In this document: piece by piece, positions 21,452-29,546 of the stretch
Layout: each line of letters starts with the position of its first letter
Numbering within the stretch: position 1 is the first letter of the stretch
DNA from: a virus
Reading direction: 5' to 3' (one strand)
Length of the DNA: 33,906 nucleotides
Virus record (IMG/VR): IMGVR_UViG_3300029908_000096
Coordinates: 1 to 33,906 of that record
Program-made: the position numbers and the translations under genes
Notes under the pieces: model-generated
What the model was told of the DNA's origin: nothing
The model's database searches: none
Seen by the model: only the letters and a program-made list of their open reading frames with translations

Positions 21452-21646
21452 TTATCTTTTTCCAGACTTTTTAAAGCTTTTCAACGTTTTAGCTAGATTG
21501 GCTTCTTTGCGAATAGTTTTATCTTTGCTGTGTTCAGCTTTGATTAACTTCTTCTCAGGGATTTTTTCACCAGTTTTAACACCAAGTTCTTTATGAAGCT
21601 TGCCAGGATGTTTACCTACCGCTTCAGCAATCCATTTTTCTGCCAT
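21452..21646 (-). CDS. Small basic protein, 64 aa
   Basis: MAEKWIAEAVGKHPGKLHKE followed by LGVKTGEKIPEKKLIKAEHS and a Lys/Ala-rich end. The pattern (WI..A..KPG.LHK.LGV..G..IP..KL..A..S.....R..A.LAKTLK) is one I recognise from many small phage proteins of unknown function, often near virion genes. Its very basic composition suggests nucleic-acid or capsid binding. Last gene of the leftward late block; GGAT precedes ATG. Confidence 0.75.
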   Translation of the reverse strand: MAEKWIAEAVGKHPGKLHKELGVKTGEKIPEKKLIKAEHSKDKTIRKEANLAKTLKSFKKSGKR

Positions 21647-21648
21647 GA

Positions 21649-21876
21649 TTAATCCGTATCATTCATTTTGCTGATCATAGATGAAGTCCCGCGTCCCTTA
21701 ACCATACGCATCGCTTCTTCTTGTGAAACGTCGTGCTGGGCACTAAAACGATTTTTCATTGGAACCAATTTTGCCTTTTCAGGTTCGCCGTCATATGATG
21801 GGATCCCCATATCTAAACGTCTACCGAAACAACCTTTTTCTTTCTTGCCTTCGCTTTCGTACTCTTTTTTAGCCAT
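21649..21876 (-). CDS. Small charged protein, 75 aa
   Basis: MAKKEYESEGKKEKGCFGRR then DMGIPSYDGEPEKAK and a C-terminal end EEAMRMVKGRGTSSMISKMN. Lys/Glu-rich, probably partly disordered, with one Cys. Paired with the 64-aa gene two bases downstream. GGGA lies upstream of the ATG. It may be a minor virion or packaging-associated protein; unrecognised. Confidence 0.7.
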   Translation of the reverse strand: MAKKEYESEGKKEKGCFGRRLDMGIPSYDGEPEKAKLVPMKNRFSAQHDVSQEEAMRMVKGRGTSSMISKMNDTD

Positions 21877-21925
21877 TTTATTAATCCCTATATAAAAATT
21901 AAATTAAGTTAACAATATTGTATCA

Positions 21926-22069
21926 TTAACCGTTGAAAGTGTCACCAATATTATAAAGATTAGTCGATGACTTTAATGTCAAACCAGCTTCTGGTGTATA
22001 TGGGCTTGTGCCATCATATACTATAACATTATTTACAATATTTGCAGTTGTAACTAAATACCATTTCAT
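21926..22069 (-). CDS. 47-aa tail-fibre-associated small protein
   Basis: MKWYLVTTANIVNNVIVYDG onward, ending NLYNIGDTFNG. The layout (short beta start, 'V.N.I..DG..PY.P..G', then 'IG.T..G') echoes the tip region or attached assembly proteins of many phage tail fibres. It follows the 611-aa fibre gene by 13 bases and has a perfect GGAG at seven bases. It may be a fibre chaperone or a small subunit of the tip; size is well below known chaperones. Confidence 0.7.
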   Translation of the reverse strand: MKWYLVTTANIVNNVIVYDGTSPYTPEAGLTLKSSTNLYNIGDTFNG

Positions 22070-22082
22070 AATTTTACTCCTT

Positions 22083-23918
22083 TTAACTTAGATATTCTGT
22101 GATAACAACGAACCCTGGTGAACCACCACCGCCATCAGCGCCTGAGCCGGCAGTCCCGCTGCATCCACCTGAACCGCCCGAACCCTCAGAAGAACCTGAC
22201 GGAGTACTTCCTGCGGATTGTCCACTCGAGGAATTACAGATATTGGGATAAAACCATCCTCCCCCGAAGATATAGCCTGCCCCACCATTGGGTGCAATAA
22301 TAATAGGAGTTTGCACTTGTCCTACGGGATAGTTAGTAGCGCCATCCAGAGACTTGACGAGAGTGACCCCACTTCCAGGGGTGGCAGTTCCACCATTCAC
22401 GGCGCTGTAGTCAGGAGAAGTACTAACGCTAGCCTGGCCGCCCAGTCCTCCTGAGCAGCTAATTAATGTTCCAATGCTAGTTGTGCCGCCTTGGCTGCCT
22501 GAAGTACTAGGAGAAGTAGCTCCATTACCACCCCCTCCGATTGTGATAGTTTTGCTCGATCCTATTTGTGTCGCTGTTAAATATGCAGAACCATAACCGC
22601 CAGCAGCACCTCCCTGACTCCATACATCTCCAGCATTACAGTAACCCCCTCCACCACCGGCGCCTTGAACCTCTACAAAAGCAAAAATCATGTTCGCATG
22701 AGGCGTGTATGTACCGCTGACACCAAATGTTTGAACATTGGTAGCAACGGCGCCATTAGATACTCCTCCTAACGCACTATCAATGCCGGCAAGATTGCTC
22801 CTGACGTCAGTTGCGGATGCAGTATAATGGACGGGTGTATAATCTGAATTTATTTGCTGTGCATTCCCTTGATAAGTTACTGTCATGCCGGGATAAGAGG
22901 CGTAAGAATTACCACTGCAATCATCGATAAACAATGCAGGAGTGTGCCCGCCCGCAGCAGTTCCGGTCACATTAAATCCGCCCATCATACCTTGAACATA
23001 AACGCTCGCAGAGCCAATAACAGTTATATCCAATTGCAGAAGAGCCGTGGAAACACCACCAATAAATGTTAAGGTCGATACTCCGGCTCCCGTATTCACA
23101 CCATTTGCAAAAGTCAGCGATGTTGTATTCCCTAAATATTGGCACGAAGTAAATGTTCCTTGTTCGAGTAAGAAATTACTTGAGCCGGCTAAGAAGGTAG
23201 TATTATTACAATTTAAATTTGCAGCTGATCCAGTTCCTGTGTTAGAGAAAGCTGTATTTCCATTTAAAGTTACATTATTTAGATTTAGAGTGGAAAGTAT
23301 TGAACCCGTTGATAAAGTCCATGTAAAATCTGAATTGAATAGTAGATTAGTCAAATTTATTTCATCACCACTAGTCGGTGTTCCGCCAATAGTGATATCA
23401 TTAGAGATCGTAGCTATGCCATTTAAGGCGGTGATACTTATATTCGGATAACCGGTTATTGTCCCCGAATCAGGTGACGCACCGGTTTGACTAGATGATA
23501 GAACAATCGTCATAGGATTAGTATAACTTGCTGTGGCATGCATTGTTGTATAGGCGTGTTGCAAGGTTAACCAAGGCGACCCTATAGATCCATTGTTAGA
23601 ATCTGATCCATTGACATAATCAACAAAAAATGTAGTAGGATTAGCACTGCCGCCTCCACCTGATGCAGCAATGGTTATAGAACCTGACGCATTAGTAATC
23701 GTAACGCCAGTCCCGGCCGTTAATGTAGCGCCTACCGGATCGCCAGCAGTAGTACCTATTAGCACCTCCCCAGCTGTTAAAACAATAGGAGTTACTGGGC
23801 TCGCACCTTCTGCTATCATCACGCCATGAGCAGTAGGAGCCGAAACGCCTATACCGCCTTCTGTTGTATTCAGCGGTGTAGAAGAATTAGCATTAATTGA
23901 ATTACTAATAATCGTCAT
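22083..23918 (-). CDS. Long tail fibre: repeat-family N-terminus, beta-helix, glycine-rich tip
   Basis: 611 aa in three parts. Residues ~1-90 carry the shared array module (INANSSTPL, GGIGVSAPTAHG, GEVLIGTTAGDPVGATLTAG, ASGSITI). Residues ~97-380 begin FFVDYVNGSDSNNGSIGSPW, a typical entry to a right-handed beta-helix, followed by Asn/Thr/Ser-rich rungs (LNLNNVTLNGNT). From ~395 the sequence SGTYTPHANMIFAFVEVQGA opens the glycine-rich domain and VVITEYLS closes it, as in the protein at 1444-2406. Likely the main host-recognition fibre, possibly with glycan-binding or cleaving beta-helix; no catalytic residues can be claimed. SD GAGG. Last large virion gene. Confidence 0.8.
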   Translation of the reverse strand: MTIISNSINANSSTPLNTTEGGIGVSAPTAHGVMIAEGASPVTPIVLTAGEVLIGTTAGDPVGATLTAGTGVTITNASGSITIAASGGGGSANPTTFFVDYVNGSDSNNGSIGSPWLTLQHAYTTMHATASYTNPMTIVLSSSQTGASPDSGTITGYPNISITALNGIATISNDITIGGTPTSGDEINLTNLLFNSDFTWTLSTGSILSTLNLNNVTLNGNTAFSNTGTGSAANLNCNNTTFLAGSSNFLLEQGTFTSCQYLGNTTSLTFANGVNTGAGVSTLTFIGGVSTALLQLDITVIGSASVYVQGMMGGFNVTGTAAGGHTPALFIDDCSGNSYASYPGMTVTYQGNAQQINSDYTPVHYTASATDVRSNLAGIDSALGGVSNGAVATNVQTFGVSGTYTPHANMIFAFVEVQGAGGGGGYCNAGDVWSQGGAAGGYGSAYLTATQIGSSKTITIGGGGNGATSPSTSGSQGGTTSIGTLISCSGGLGGQASVSTSPDYSAVNGGTATPGSGVTLVKSLDGATNYPVGQVQTPIIIAPNGGAGYIFGGGWFYPNICNSSSGQSAGSTPSGSSEGSGGSGGCSGTAGSGADGGGGSPGFVVITEYLS

Positions 23919-23933
23919 TTAAACCTCTTAAGT

Positions 23934-24527
23934 TTATACGTAAGTTATATTTCCGACAGAAGCCAATACTTGGAAAGTAGTATTAGCAACGGTACATAAA
24001 AGTCTAATAGTATCGCCTTTTGAGGTAGAACTAATCGATCCTCCGGTACCTACTGTGGTCGTTACATCACCAAAAACGATAGATTGCCCTGCGTTTTGAG
24101 CGACAACCCATCCACCTGCAGTTGTTCCTGTGGTAATTTCAGTAATCGATCCGTATGCGATTGTGGTGGGCAAAGTAAAGGTCACAGCTCCAGCATTACT
24201 AGCGGTATAGCTATTATTTGCTGCGACGGTTTGAGTTGTAGCAGTTACATCAGTCCACACTTCACCTGTAGAAGTATTGGCGATCGTAATAGCACCGGAA
24301 GCGCTAGTTATTGAGATGCCCGAACCTGCGGTTAGAGTTGTAGCTGCAGGATCACTAGCGGTAGTCCCCACTAAGATTTGTCCGGCTGTCAGAACGATCG
24401 GGTTATACGCGGATGCGCCTTCTGAAATTAATATCCCATGAGCTGAAGGCGATGAAATCCCTGATCCACCATTGACCGTAGCCAGTGGATGGGAGGCGTT
24501 GGCATTAATTGCATTTTGTGTAGTCAT
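23934..24527 (-). CDS. Modular adhesin/appendage paralogue 5 (197 aa)
   Basis: Array member with both shared modules. N-module ~1-88: AINANASHPLATVNGGSGIS, GQILVGTTASDPAATTLTAG, ASGAITIANT. C-module ~105-197: YTASNAGAVTFTLPTT, GGWVVAQNAGQSIVFGDVTT, GTGGSISSTSKGD, ending VGNITYV. Beta-rich, no membrane or signal sequence. It stands between paralogue 4 and the 611-aa fibre, which shares its N-module. Likely a trimeric tail or head appendage binding the cell surface; the C-module resembles short fibre tips. SD AAGGAG. Confidence 0.75.
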   Translation of the reverse strand: MTTQNAINANASHPLATVNGGSGISSPSAHGILISEGASAYNPIVLTAGQILVGTTASDPAATTLTAGSGISITSASGAITIANTSTGEVWTDVTATTQTVAANNSYTASNAGAVTFTLPTTIAYGSITEITTGTTAGGWVVAQNAGQSIVFGDVTTTVGTGGSISSTSKGDTIRLLCTVANTTFQVLASVGNITYV

Positions 24528-24539
24528 TATTATTACTCC

Positions 24540-25139
24540 TTAAACTATTGTTAAATTACCTACAGAACCTATTACTTGCCATGCGGTGTTCGCAATAAAA
24601 CACTGAAGGTAAATACTATCTCCCAGATTAGTAGAACTGATTGAGCCGCCTGTCCCAGTGGTCGTTACTCGAGATCCCAATCTAATATATTGACCGGCAT
24701 TTTGTGCTATTGACCATTCGGCCAACATAGTTTGGCCGTTAGCAAGTTGGATCATCGATCCATAAGCAGCAGTTGTCGGTAAAGTGAAAACGGCTGTCGT
24801 AGCTGAATACGAATTTAAATATGCGCTATTGGAGCTCATGGATACCGTAGGACTAGATGTAACGCTCCATAAATCAGATGGAAAGGTGTTAGTAATGGTG
24901 ATAGATCCGGATGCATTTGTTATGCTTATCCCATTTCCAGCTGTTAAAGTCCCGACTACAGGATCGCCCGAAGTTGTGCCGATCAATATTTGACCGGCGC
25001 CAAGAACTATTGAGTTGATTGGACTTGTCCCTTCACCGATTGCAACGCCATATTGGGTGGGAGATGAAACGCCAGTACCACCGTCAATGACGGCTAAAGG
25101 AGAAGTAGAATTTGCATTTGCTGAATTGTTCGTTGTCAT
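24540..25139 (-). CDS. Modular adhesin/appendage paralogue 4 (199 aa)
   Basis: Start set at 25137-25139, where ATGA overlaps the stop of the previous paralogue; an upstream frame to 25178 would lie entirely within that gene. N-module: SANANSTSPLAVIDGGTGVS, GQILIGTTSGDPVVGTLTAG. C-module: YSATTAVFTLPTTAAYG, AEWSIAQNAGQYIRLGSRVT, ending VGNLTIV. The C-module is the most diverged among the four two-module copies (AEWS for GGWK/V), which could indicate a different ligand. Confidence 0.75.
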   Translation of the reverse strand: MTTNNSANANSTSPLAVIDGGTGVSSPTQYGVAIGEGTSPINSIVLGAGQILIGTTSGDPVVGTLTAGNGISITNASGSITITNTFPSDLWSVTSSPTVSMSSNSAYLNSYSATTAVFTLPTTAAYGSMIQLANGQTMLAEWSIAQNAGQYIRLGSRVTTTGTGGSISSTNLGDSIYLQCFIANTAWQVIGSVGNLTIV

Positions 25140-25732
25140 GTTACTGTTATATTCCCTGTCGATGCTACAAGTTGCCACTTAGTATTAGCTACATAACAAA
25201 CTAAAGTAATTGAATCTCCTTGTGCAGTAGAAGCCAAGGAACCGCCTGTGCCGCTGGTCGTTGTGACAGAACCGAACTGCACGATTTGTCCTGCGTTTTG
25301 TGCAAGCTTCCAACCACCACTTGTTGAACCTGTCATTATTGTAAATGTAGCTCCGTAGATTGAAGTCGTTGGTAAGGTAAAGGTGACTAATCCCGAATTA
25401 CTAGCCGAATATGACATCCCGATGACTATGGTTTGGGTAGTGGCTGTTACATCGACCCATGAGGCTTCAGGCAAAGTATTAGAAATTACGATAGAACCGG
25501 AAGTACTTGCTATCGCTATCCCAAATCCAGCCGTCAAAGTTGCTCCGTGAGCAGTATTGGCAGCTGCTACACCTATTAATGTGGCTCCGGCTCCTAATGC
25601 TATTTGAGCTAAGGTACTTGCATTCCTACCGCCTAAAACCGTATGAGCTGTTAATGTCGATAATTGGGTACCACCATATTGTGCCTTGAGCGGATTAGTC
25701 GAATTAGCGTTTATATTATTTTGTGTTGTCAT
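25136..25732 (-). CDS. Modular adhesin/appendage paralogue 3 (198 aa)
   Basis: N-module here is the odd one: NINANSTNPLKAQYGGTQLS, LTAHTVLGGRNASTLAQIAL, then TLTAGFGIAIASTSGSIVIS. C-module: YSASNSGLVTFTLPTTSIYG, GGWKLAQNAGQIVQFGSVTT, ending TGNITVT. ATGA overlaps at both ends (with 25729 upstream and 25139 downstream) make translation coupled. Nucleotide identity with paralogue 2 is high around the GTAGAAGCCAAGGA segment (25227-25241 and 25816-25830), consistent with recent duplication or exchange. Confidence 0.75.
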   Translation of the reverse strand: MTTQNNINANSTNPLKAQYGGTQLSTLTAHTVLGGRNASTLAQIALGAGATLIGVAAANTAHGATLTAGFGIAIASTSGSIVISNTLPEASWVDVTATTQTIVIGMSYSASNSGLVTFTLPTTSIYGATFTIMTGSTSGGWKLAQNAGQIVQFGSVTTTSGTGGSLASTAQGDSITLVCYVANTKWQLVASTGNITVT

Positions 25733-26322
25733 GTTACCGCTATATTCCCTACTGATGATAGTAAAGTCCAGGAGAGATTGGCCAAATTACATACTAAGAT
25801 TACTCCGTCTCCTTGCGCTGTAGAAGCCAAGGAGCCACCTGTGCCACTAGTTGTGCTCAACGTCCCGAACTTAATACTTTGCCCTGCTGATTGAGCTATT
25901 TTCCACCCACCTGATGTTGTCCCCGTCATTACTTGCTGAATAGTGCCCATCGCTGCAGTTGCTGGCAAATTAAAGGTTACCACCCCTGCGTTACTAGCGG
26001 TGTATGCATTATTGACGGACATTGTAGCTGAAGTACCAGTAACATCTGTCCAGGCCTCCGCAGGTTGTGTATTAGCTATTGTTAAAGTCCCTGATCCACC
26101 GGTGCGACTAATCCCTGTGCCAGCCGTAACTGTGGTAGCAACAGGCGATCCGCTAGTGGTGCCAACAAGTAATTGACCGGATGTGAGATTAACGGTTGTG
26201 AAAGGGGATGCGCCTTGAGCGATTAGAATATTACCAGCCGTTGGACTACTTAATCCTGTCCCACCATTTGCCGAACTCAATGGTGTTGCAGCATTAGCAT
26301 TTATGGCATTATTGACAGTCAC
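25729..26322 (-). CDS. Modular adhesin/appendage paralogue 2 (197 aa)
   Basis: N-module: AINANAATPLSSANGGTGLS, GQLLVGTTSGSPVATTVTAG, SGTLTIANTQ. C-module: YTASNAGVVTFNLPATAAMG, GGWKIAQSAGQSIKFGTLST, GTGGSLASTAQGD, ending VGNIAVT. The start is GTG (26320-26322) with GGGG six bases upstream; no ATG fits. The first copy with both modules, ATGA-coupled to paralogue 3. Same inferred role as the other members. Confidence 0.75.
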   Translation of the reverse strand: MTVNNAINANAATPLSSANGGTGLSSPTAGNILIAQGASPFTTVNLTSGQLLVGTTSGSPVATTVTAGTGISRTGGSGTLTIANTQPAEAWTDVTGTSATMSVNNAYTASNAGVVTFNLPATAAMGTIQQVMTGTTSGGWKIAQSAGQSIKFGTLSTTSGTGGSLASTAQGDGVILVCNLANLSWTLLSSVGNIAVT

Positions 26323-26336
26323 AGTTAACCCCCTTA

Positions 26337-26837
26337 TTAAACGACAGTAAGTTCACCGATTGCGCTTGTTACAGTAAAATCCGTATTAACTGCTGAGCAG
26401 AAAATTGTAATCGTATCATATTGGCTTGATGAGCTAATGGAGCCCCCTGTGCCTGTTGTAGTGCTAATATCACCAAAATGTACGGTTTGACCTGCTCCCT
26501 GAGTGATAGTAAAGCCGCCTACGCCAAATGCCGATACTTGAATAGTTGAGCCAAATGCGGCCGTCCCTGGTAAAGCCAAAGAAACTAAACTTGCGCTATT
26601 GGCATTATATCCCATGTTGGCAGCCATAGTAGTGGAAGATGGGGCTTCAACCCATGTAAATGCACCACCGGTAGTGATTGTTACATCAGTGCTGCCATTA
26701 CCGGGGTTGTCAACGATAGAAACATTTGCACCAACAAAATTGAGGATGCTTTCATGAGGTAGAGCCGTGCCGTTAGATTCGATAGTGATATAACCGGAGC
26801 CCCCACCACCACCAGTTATTATTTTAAAATCAGCCAT
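26337..26837 (-). CDS. Modular adhesin/appendage paralogue 1, alternate N-terminus (166 aa)
   Basis: Shares only the C-module: YNANSASLVSLALPGTAAFG, FTITQGAGQTVHFGDIST, GTGGSISSSSQYD, ending IGELTVV. Its N-terminus is different: GGGGGSGYITIESNGTAL and LNFVGANVSIVDNPGNG, a style common in phage fibre attachment regions. This swap marks the boundary at which the two modules recombine. SD AGGAG. Confidence 0.75.
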   Translation of the reverse strand: MADFKIITGGGGGSGYITIESNGTALPHESILNFVGANVSIVDNPGNGSTDVTITTGGAFTWVEAPSSTTMAANMGYNANSASLVSLALPGTAAFGSTIQVSAFGVGGFTITQGAGQTVHFGDISTTTGTGGSISSSSQYDTITIFCSAVNTDFTVTSAIGELTVV

Positions 26838-26846
26838 TAATAACTC

Positions 26847-27182
26847 CTAAATTACCTGAGCAGTTACACTCAAACTTAATGAACCGCCGCCACCACTTAT
26901 AGTGCATCTGATCATATCACCATAAACCACATTTTCTAAAGTTGCTTGACCGTCAGATGTAAAGGCCATCACCGCGCCTGATAAATTGAGAATCGGCACC
27001 CAGTAACTAGGATTTAAAGGAGTAATGGTTTGAAATGTTATTGTAGCCCCAGACCATGTGCCCCAAAATTTCAGGCAAGCCCTTTTCATAGGGAAAATAA
27101 AGCTTTGCCCTGCCGATGAAGCATTCGAGGTTTGCGCATTAAAAAACGTTAGATTAGTGGTAGATGGAACTTGATTTGTCAT
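26847..27182 (-). CDS. Small virion-like protein, 111 aa
   Basis: MTNQVPSTTNLTFFNAQTSN onward, beta-rich with Thr/Ser/Gly and a C-terminus TISGGGGSLSLSVTAQVI. No Cys-rich or catalytic pattern. Placed after the 127-aa protein and before the adhesin array, with SD AGAGG. Composition and position suggest a minor virion or appendage base protein; family not recognised. Confidence 0.6.
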   Translation of the reverse strand: MTNQVPSTTNLTFFNAQTSNASSAGQSFIFPMKRACLKFWGTWSGATITFQTITPLNPSYWVPILNLSGAVMAFTSDGQATLENVVYGDMIRCTISGGGGSLSLSVTAQVI

Positions 27183-27196
27183 CTATGCCTCTGATT

Positions 27197-27580
27197 TTAA
27201 CTTAATACTACGTAACTTACTGATGAAACATCAGCACCGCTTGCAGAATGTATAACAAATCCTGTGCCAGCCGTAATAACGTAACCCAAAGCGTTAGGGG
27301 TTGCATTAGCTTCAGTTAATAGCACTATACTCCCTGCAACGATAGAAGGTAATGCGACAGTTGCTGTGCCAGCTGCCAGAGTGACAGTTCCTACTGCTAG
27401 AGTGGTAACTCCGCCTAAAATGAACGCAGCCACTTCGGATAGAGTCGCTTCTCTTGGAACCCAAACATTATTAGTGGAAGTATAAGTTGTAAATTGATTA
27501 ACGACCATTGTGTTAGCCGCAGTTAGTGCTAAGGCGGGAGCTAATTCTGCAATCCCAAGACCCATACTTTTCATACCCAT
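27197..27580 (-). CDS. Small virion-like protein, 127 aa
   Basis: MGMKSMGLGIAELAPALALT followed by Ala/Val/Thr-rich beta segments and a C-terminus HSASGADVSSVSYVVLS with GYVITAGTGFVIHS before it. The C-terminal style recurs in phage appendage and decoration proteins. First gene after a 78-base gap carrying the recurring late motif, so it may begin the distal appendage transcript. SD AGGAG seven bases before ATG. Function inferred from place. Confidence 0.6.
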   Translation of the reverse strand: MGMKSMGLGIAELAPALALTAANTMVVNQFTTYTSTNNVWVPREATLSEVAAFILGGVTTLAVGTVTLAAGTATVALPSIVAGSIVLLTEANATPNALGYVITAGTGFVIHSASGADVSSVSYVVLS

Positions 27581-27615
27581 GTGGAACTCCTTTTGGTATA
27601 TAATTTATAAAACGA

Positions 27616-27623
27616 ATTGTAAC
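27616..27623 (-). promoter_or_regulatory. Third copy of the late motif (GTTACAAT on the minus strand)
   Basis: ATTGTAAC on the plus strand, followed by AA as in a related order, with TTAAC further on at 27631-27635 (close to the ATTAA placement of the copies at 5017 and 10347). It sits in the only sizeable gap of the distal late block, upstream of the 127-aa gene. No convincing -35 is visible at 16-18 bases, so activator dependence is possible. Confidence 0.4.
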
Positions 27624-27658
27624 AACTTTTTTAACATAATGATAGAAATAATTTCAAC

Positions 27659-29542
27659 TCAGTCACCAAACGTATACTCCCCTTGTTCTTCTTCTCTTTC
27701 TTCTCTAGTCGATTTATGGAAAGGTTTCGTAGCAAGAGTATCGCTGTCACCCCTCGATTCTGTATTAGCTAATGGGATTAGACCTCTTGCAGCTTTAGAA
27801 ACAGGTGAATTGTATTTTTCTCCAGCCAATAATTGCGATTTTAATTTACTCTGATTTAATACTACAGGTGTTCTGAATATATCTTTCACCCATGGGAATT
27901 GCTTATCAAGAACTTTGTTGAGTTTAGTGAATACTCCGGATTGAGATGGATTAAGTTTAGAAGTTATTTTTGAGCCATAAATTTTTCTGGCTACTTCTCC
28001 AAAATCTTGCAACTCTTTTATCTGTCCAGGTGTAAATAGTTCTTTTGCCAGGCTATGATTCTCGGTAGTAAACTTGTTCAAATTATTTAAGTAGGTGGTC
28101 ACATTTGGATTCTCTTTGGTCAACGGTTTCAGTAGTCTAGCTCCGGCTTCTGAACGCAATTGATTAATTGCACCGTAGGGTATATGAGTTTTTAGTTCCT
28201 TAACTATACTCGCAGCTTGATTATTAAAACCTAATTCACTAGTCCCGAAAATCTTATTAACGATAATCTCTGGAGTCAGCGGCTCGTTTCCTTGTCTAGC
28301 GTTCTCAACCATTTCGCGAACAAAGTTTTTGCCAATATCTTTGCCATTACCGTAATATTTTTGCATCCACTGGGAACTAAGAGCTCGAGCGGCTTTAAAT
28401 TTTGATAAAACTTTTGAATCGCCAGAGATTAGTGCTTTTTCTAAAGTATTATCCATCCAATCATCAAATGTATTTTTGAGCGCATTTACTCCCACCTCAT
28501 CTTGACCGCCTCTTTCTACGCCAGTAATAGCTTTATTTAATCCCTGTCTCCAGCTTTCTAAACCTTTAAAATCTACACCTGTTACGCCTTCTCCTGCATT
28601 GCCGAATAACTGCTTAAATGCTTTTAATTGAGAATATGCTTTAGGCGCATTTGCTGGACTTAGAGTAAAATCCTTTTGTAAAATATTTGTTGCAATTGAT
28701 GGAAATTCATTGACCTTATTTATATCTAAGGCGCCTACTGCTTCTTTTGCGGCCTTATAAGCTTCATTTATTGGAGCTCTCTCAGCTACTGCGTTTTGTT
28801 GCAAATCCTCAACAACTTTAGCTGCTTGATTTCCTTTTTCGGTGAATTGTTCACCACCACCTAATCTCTTATCATGCAAATCTTTAGTGGCTTCTTCAAA
28901 CGCTTCCCTCTGGTTTTTGCCGAACTGTTTGACGTTAGCTTGATTCCCAGCTCCATATTCACCAATCAAGGCGTTTTCTTCTATAGCCAAATCTAGAGGG
29001 TTAGCGGTTACATCGCTTTTTTTGTATGGAACTTTATATTTTTCAAATTGTTCTATGGAGCTTTCTATTTCTTTCCTGGCCGGTACTTTTTTAGAGAGGA
29101 ATTTATTGCTGATACCTTGACCTATCGCGCCTAAAGGCGCTCCCAATGCGGCTCCTCCAATAGCAGAAATTAAATCATCTCCTGTGATCTTCCCTGTATC
29201 TCCTTCAGTATTGCTGCCTAATCCTGTGGCTCCTCCATAAAGTGCTCCCAATCCGGCACCTCCTTTTATTGATGTGGTTTTCCAGGGTAAAATACTTCCG
29301 CCTGCCAATTGTCCTGCAAAAGTAGCATATGGATTTTCTTCAGAGTTTTTGGCTTCAATTTCTGGAGCAGCTTTTAAGGCTTTCGTATATAATTCCTTGA
29401 ATGTTCCCTTGTGCCCTGTTTTCTGAAGAAATGCAGCTGCAATTGTCGCTTGAATTTTACGATTCAATCCCAGTGTCCCTGTTTGGGCAGCTCCTTGTGC
29501 AAACGCCGGTAGTGTACTGAATAGTTTTGTAATATCATCCAT
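27659..29542 (-). CDS. Large internal virion / DNA ejection protein
   Basis: 627 aa from ATG 29540-29542 (MDDITKLFSTLPAFAQGA); the frame is open to 29608 but that overlaps the previous gene. After a short N-terminal helix it has a Gly/Ala-rich hydrophobic stretch (~80-150: GGAGLGALYGGATGLG, SAIGGAALGAPLGAIG) able to enter a membrane, then a long helical body rich in Lys/Glu/Asn. This resembles P22 gp16/gp20-like or T7 inner-core ejection proteins, which cross the envelope with the DNA. Third of a run of three such genes. Function is inferred. Confidence 0.7.
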   Translation of the reverse strand: MDDITKLFSTLPAFAQGAAQTGTLGLNRKIQATIAAAFLQKTGHKGTFKELYTKALKAAPEIEAKNSEENPYATFAGQLAGGSILPWKTTSIKGGAGLGALYGGATGLGSNTEGDTGKITGDDLISAIGGAALGAPLGAIGQGISNKFLSKKVPARKEIESSIEQFEKYKVPYKKSDVTANPLDLAIEENALIGEYGAGNQANVKQFGKNQREAFEEATKDLHDKRLGGGEQFTEKGNQAAKVVEDLQQNAVAERAPINEAYKAAKEAVGALDINKVNEFPSIATNILQKDFTLSPANAPKAYSQLKAFKQLFGNAGEGVTGVDFKGLESWRQGLNKAITGVERGGQDEVGVNALKNTFDDWMDNTLEKALISGDSKVLSKFKAARALSSQWMQKYYGNGKDIGKNFVREMVENARQGNEPLTPEIIVNKIFGTSELGFNNQAASIVKELKTHIPYGAINQLRSEAGARLLKPLTKENPNVTTYLNNLNKFTTENHSLAKELFTPGQIKELQDFGEVARKIYGSKITSKLNPSQSGVFTKLNKVLDKQFPWVKDIFRTPVVLNQSKLKSQLLAGEKYNSPVSKAARGLIPLANTESRGDSDTLATKPFHKSTREEREEEQGEYTFGD

Positions 29543-29546
29543 AAAT

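Noticed and set aside
23047-23451. 134-codon rightward frame opposite the long fibre gene
   Set aside because: It mirrors the low-complexity Thr/Asn/Ser codons of the fibre on the other strand; no ribosome site, and the fibre is clearly coding.
25140-25178. Upstream start for adhesin paralogue 4 (MATCSIDREYNSN..)
   Set aside because: These codons lie wholly inside the previous paralogue in another frame; ATGA at 25139 matches the family start and coupling pattern.
22083-26837. Diversity-generating retroelement acting on the fibre array
   Set aside because: No reverse transcriptase gene and no template/variable repeat pair with A-specific differences; the repeats are whole-module paralogues.
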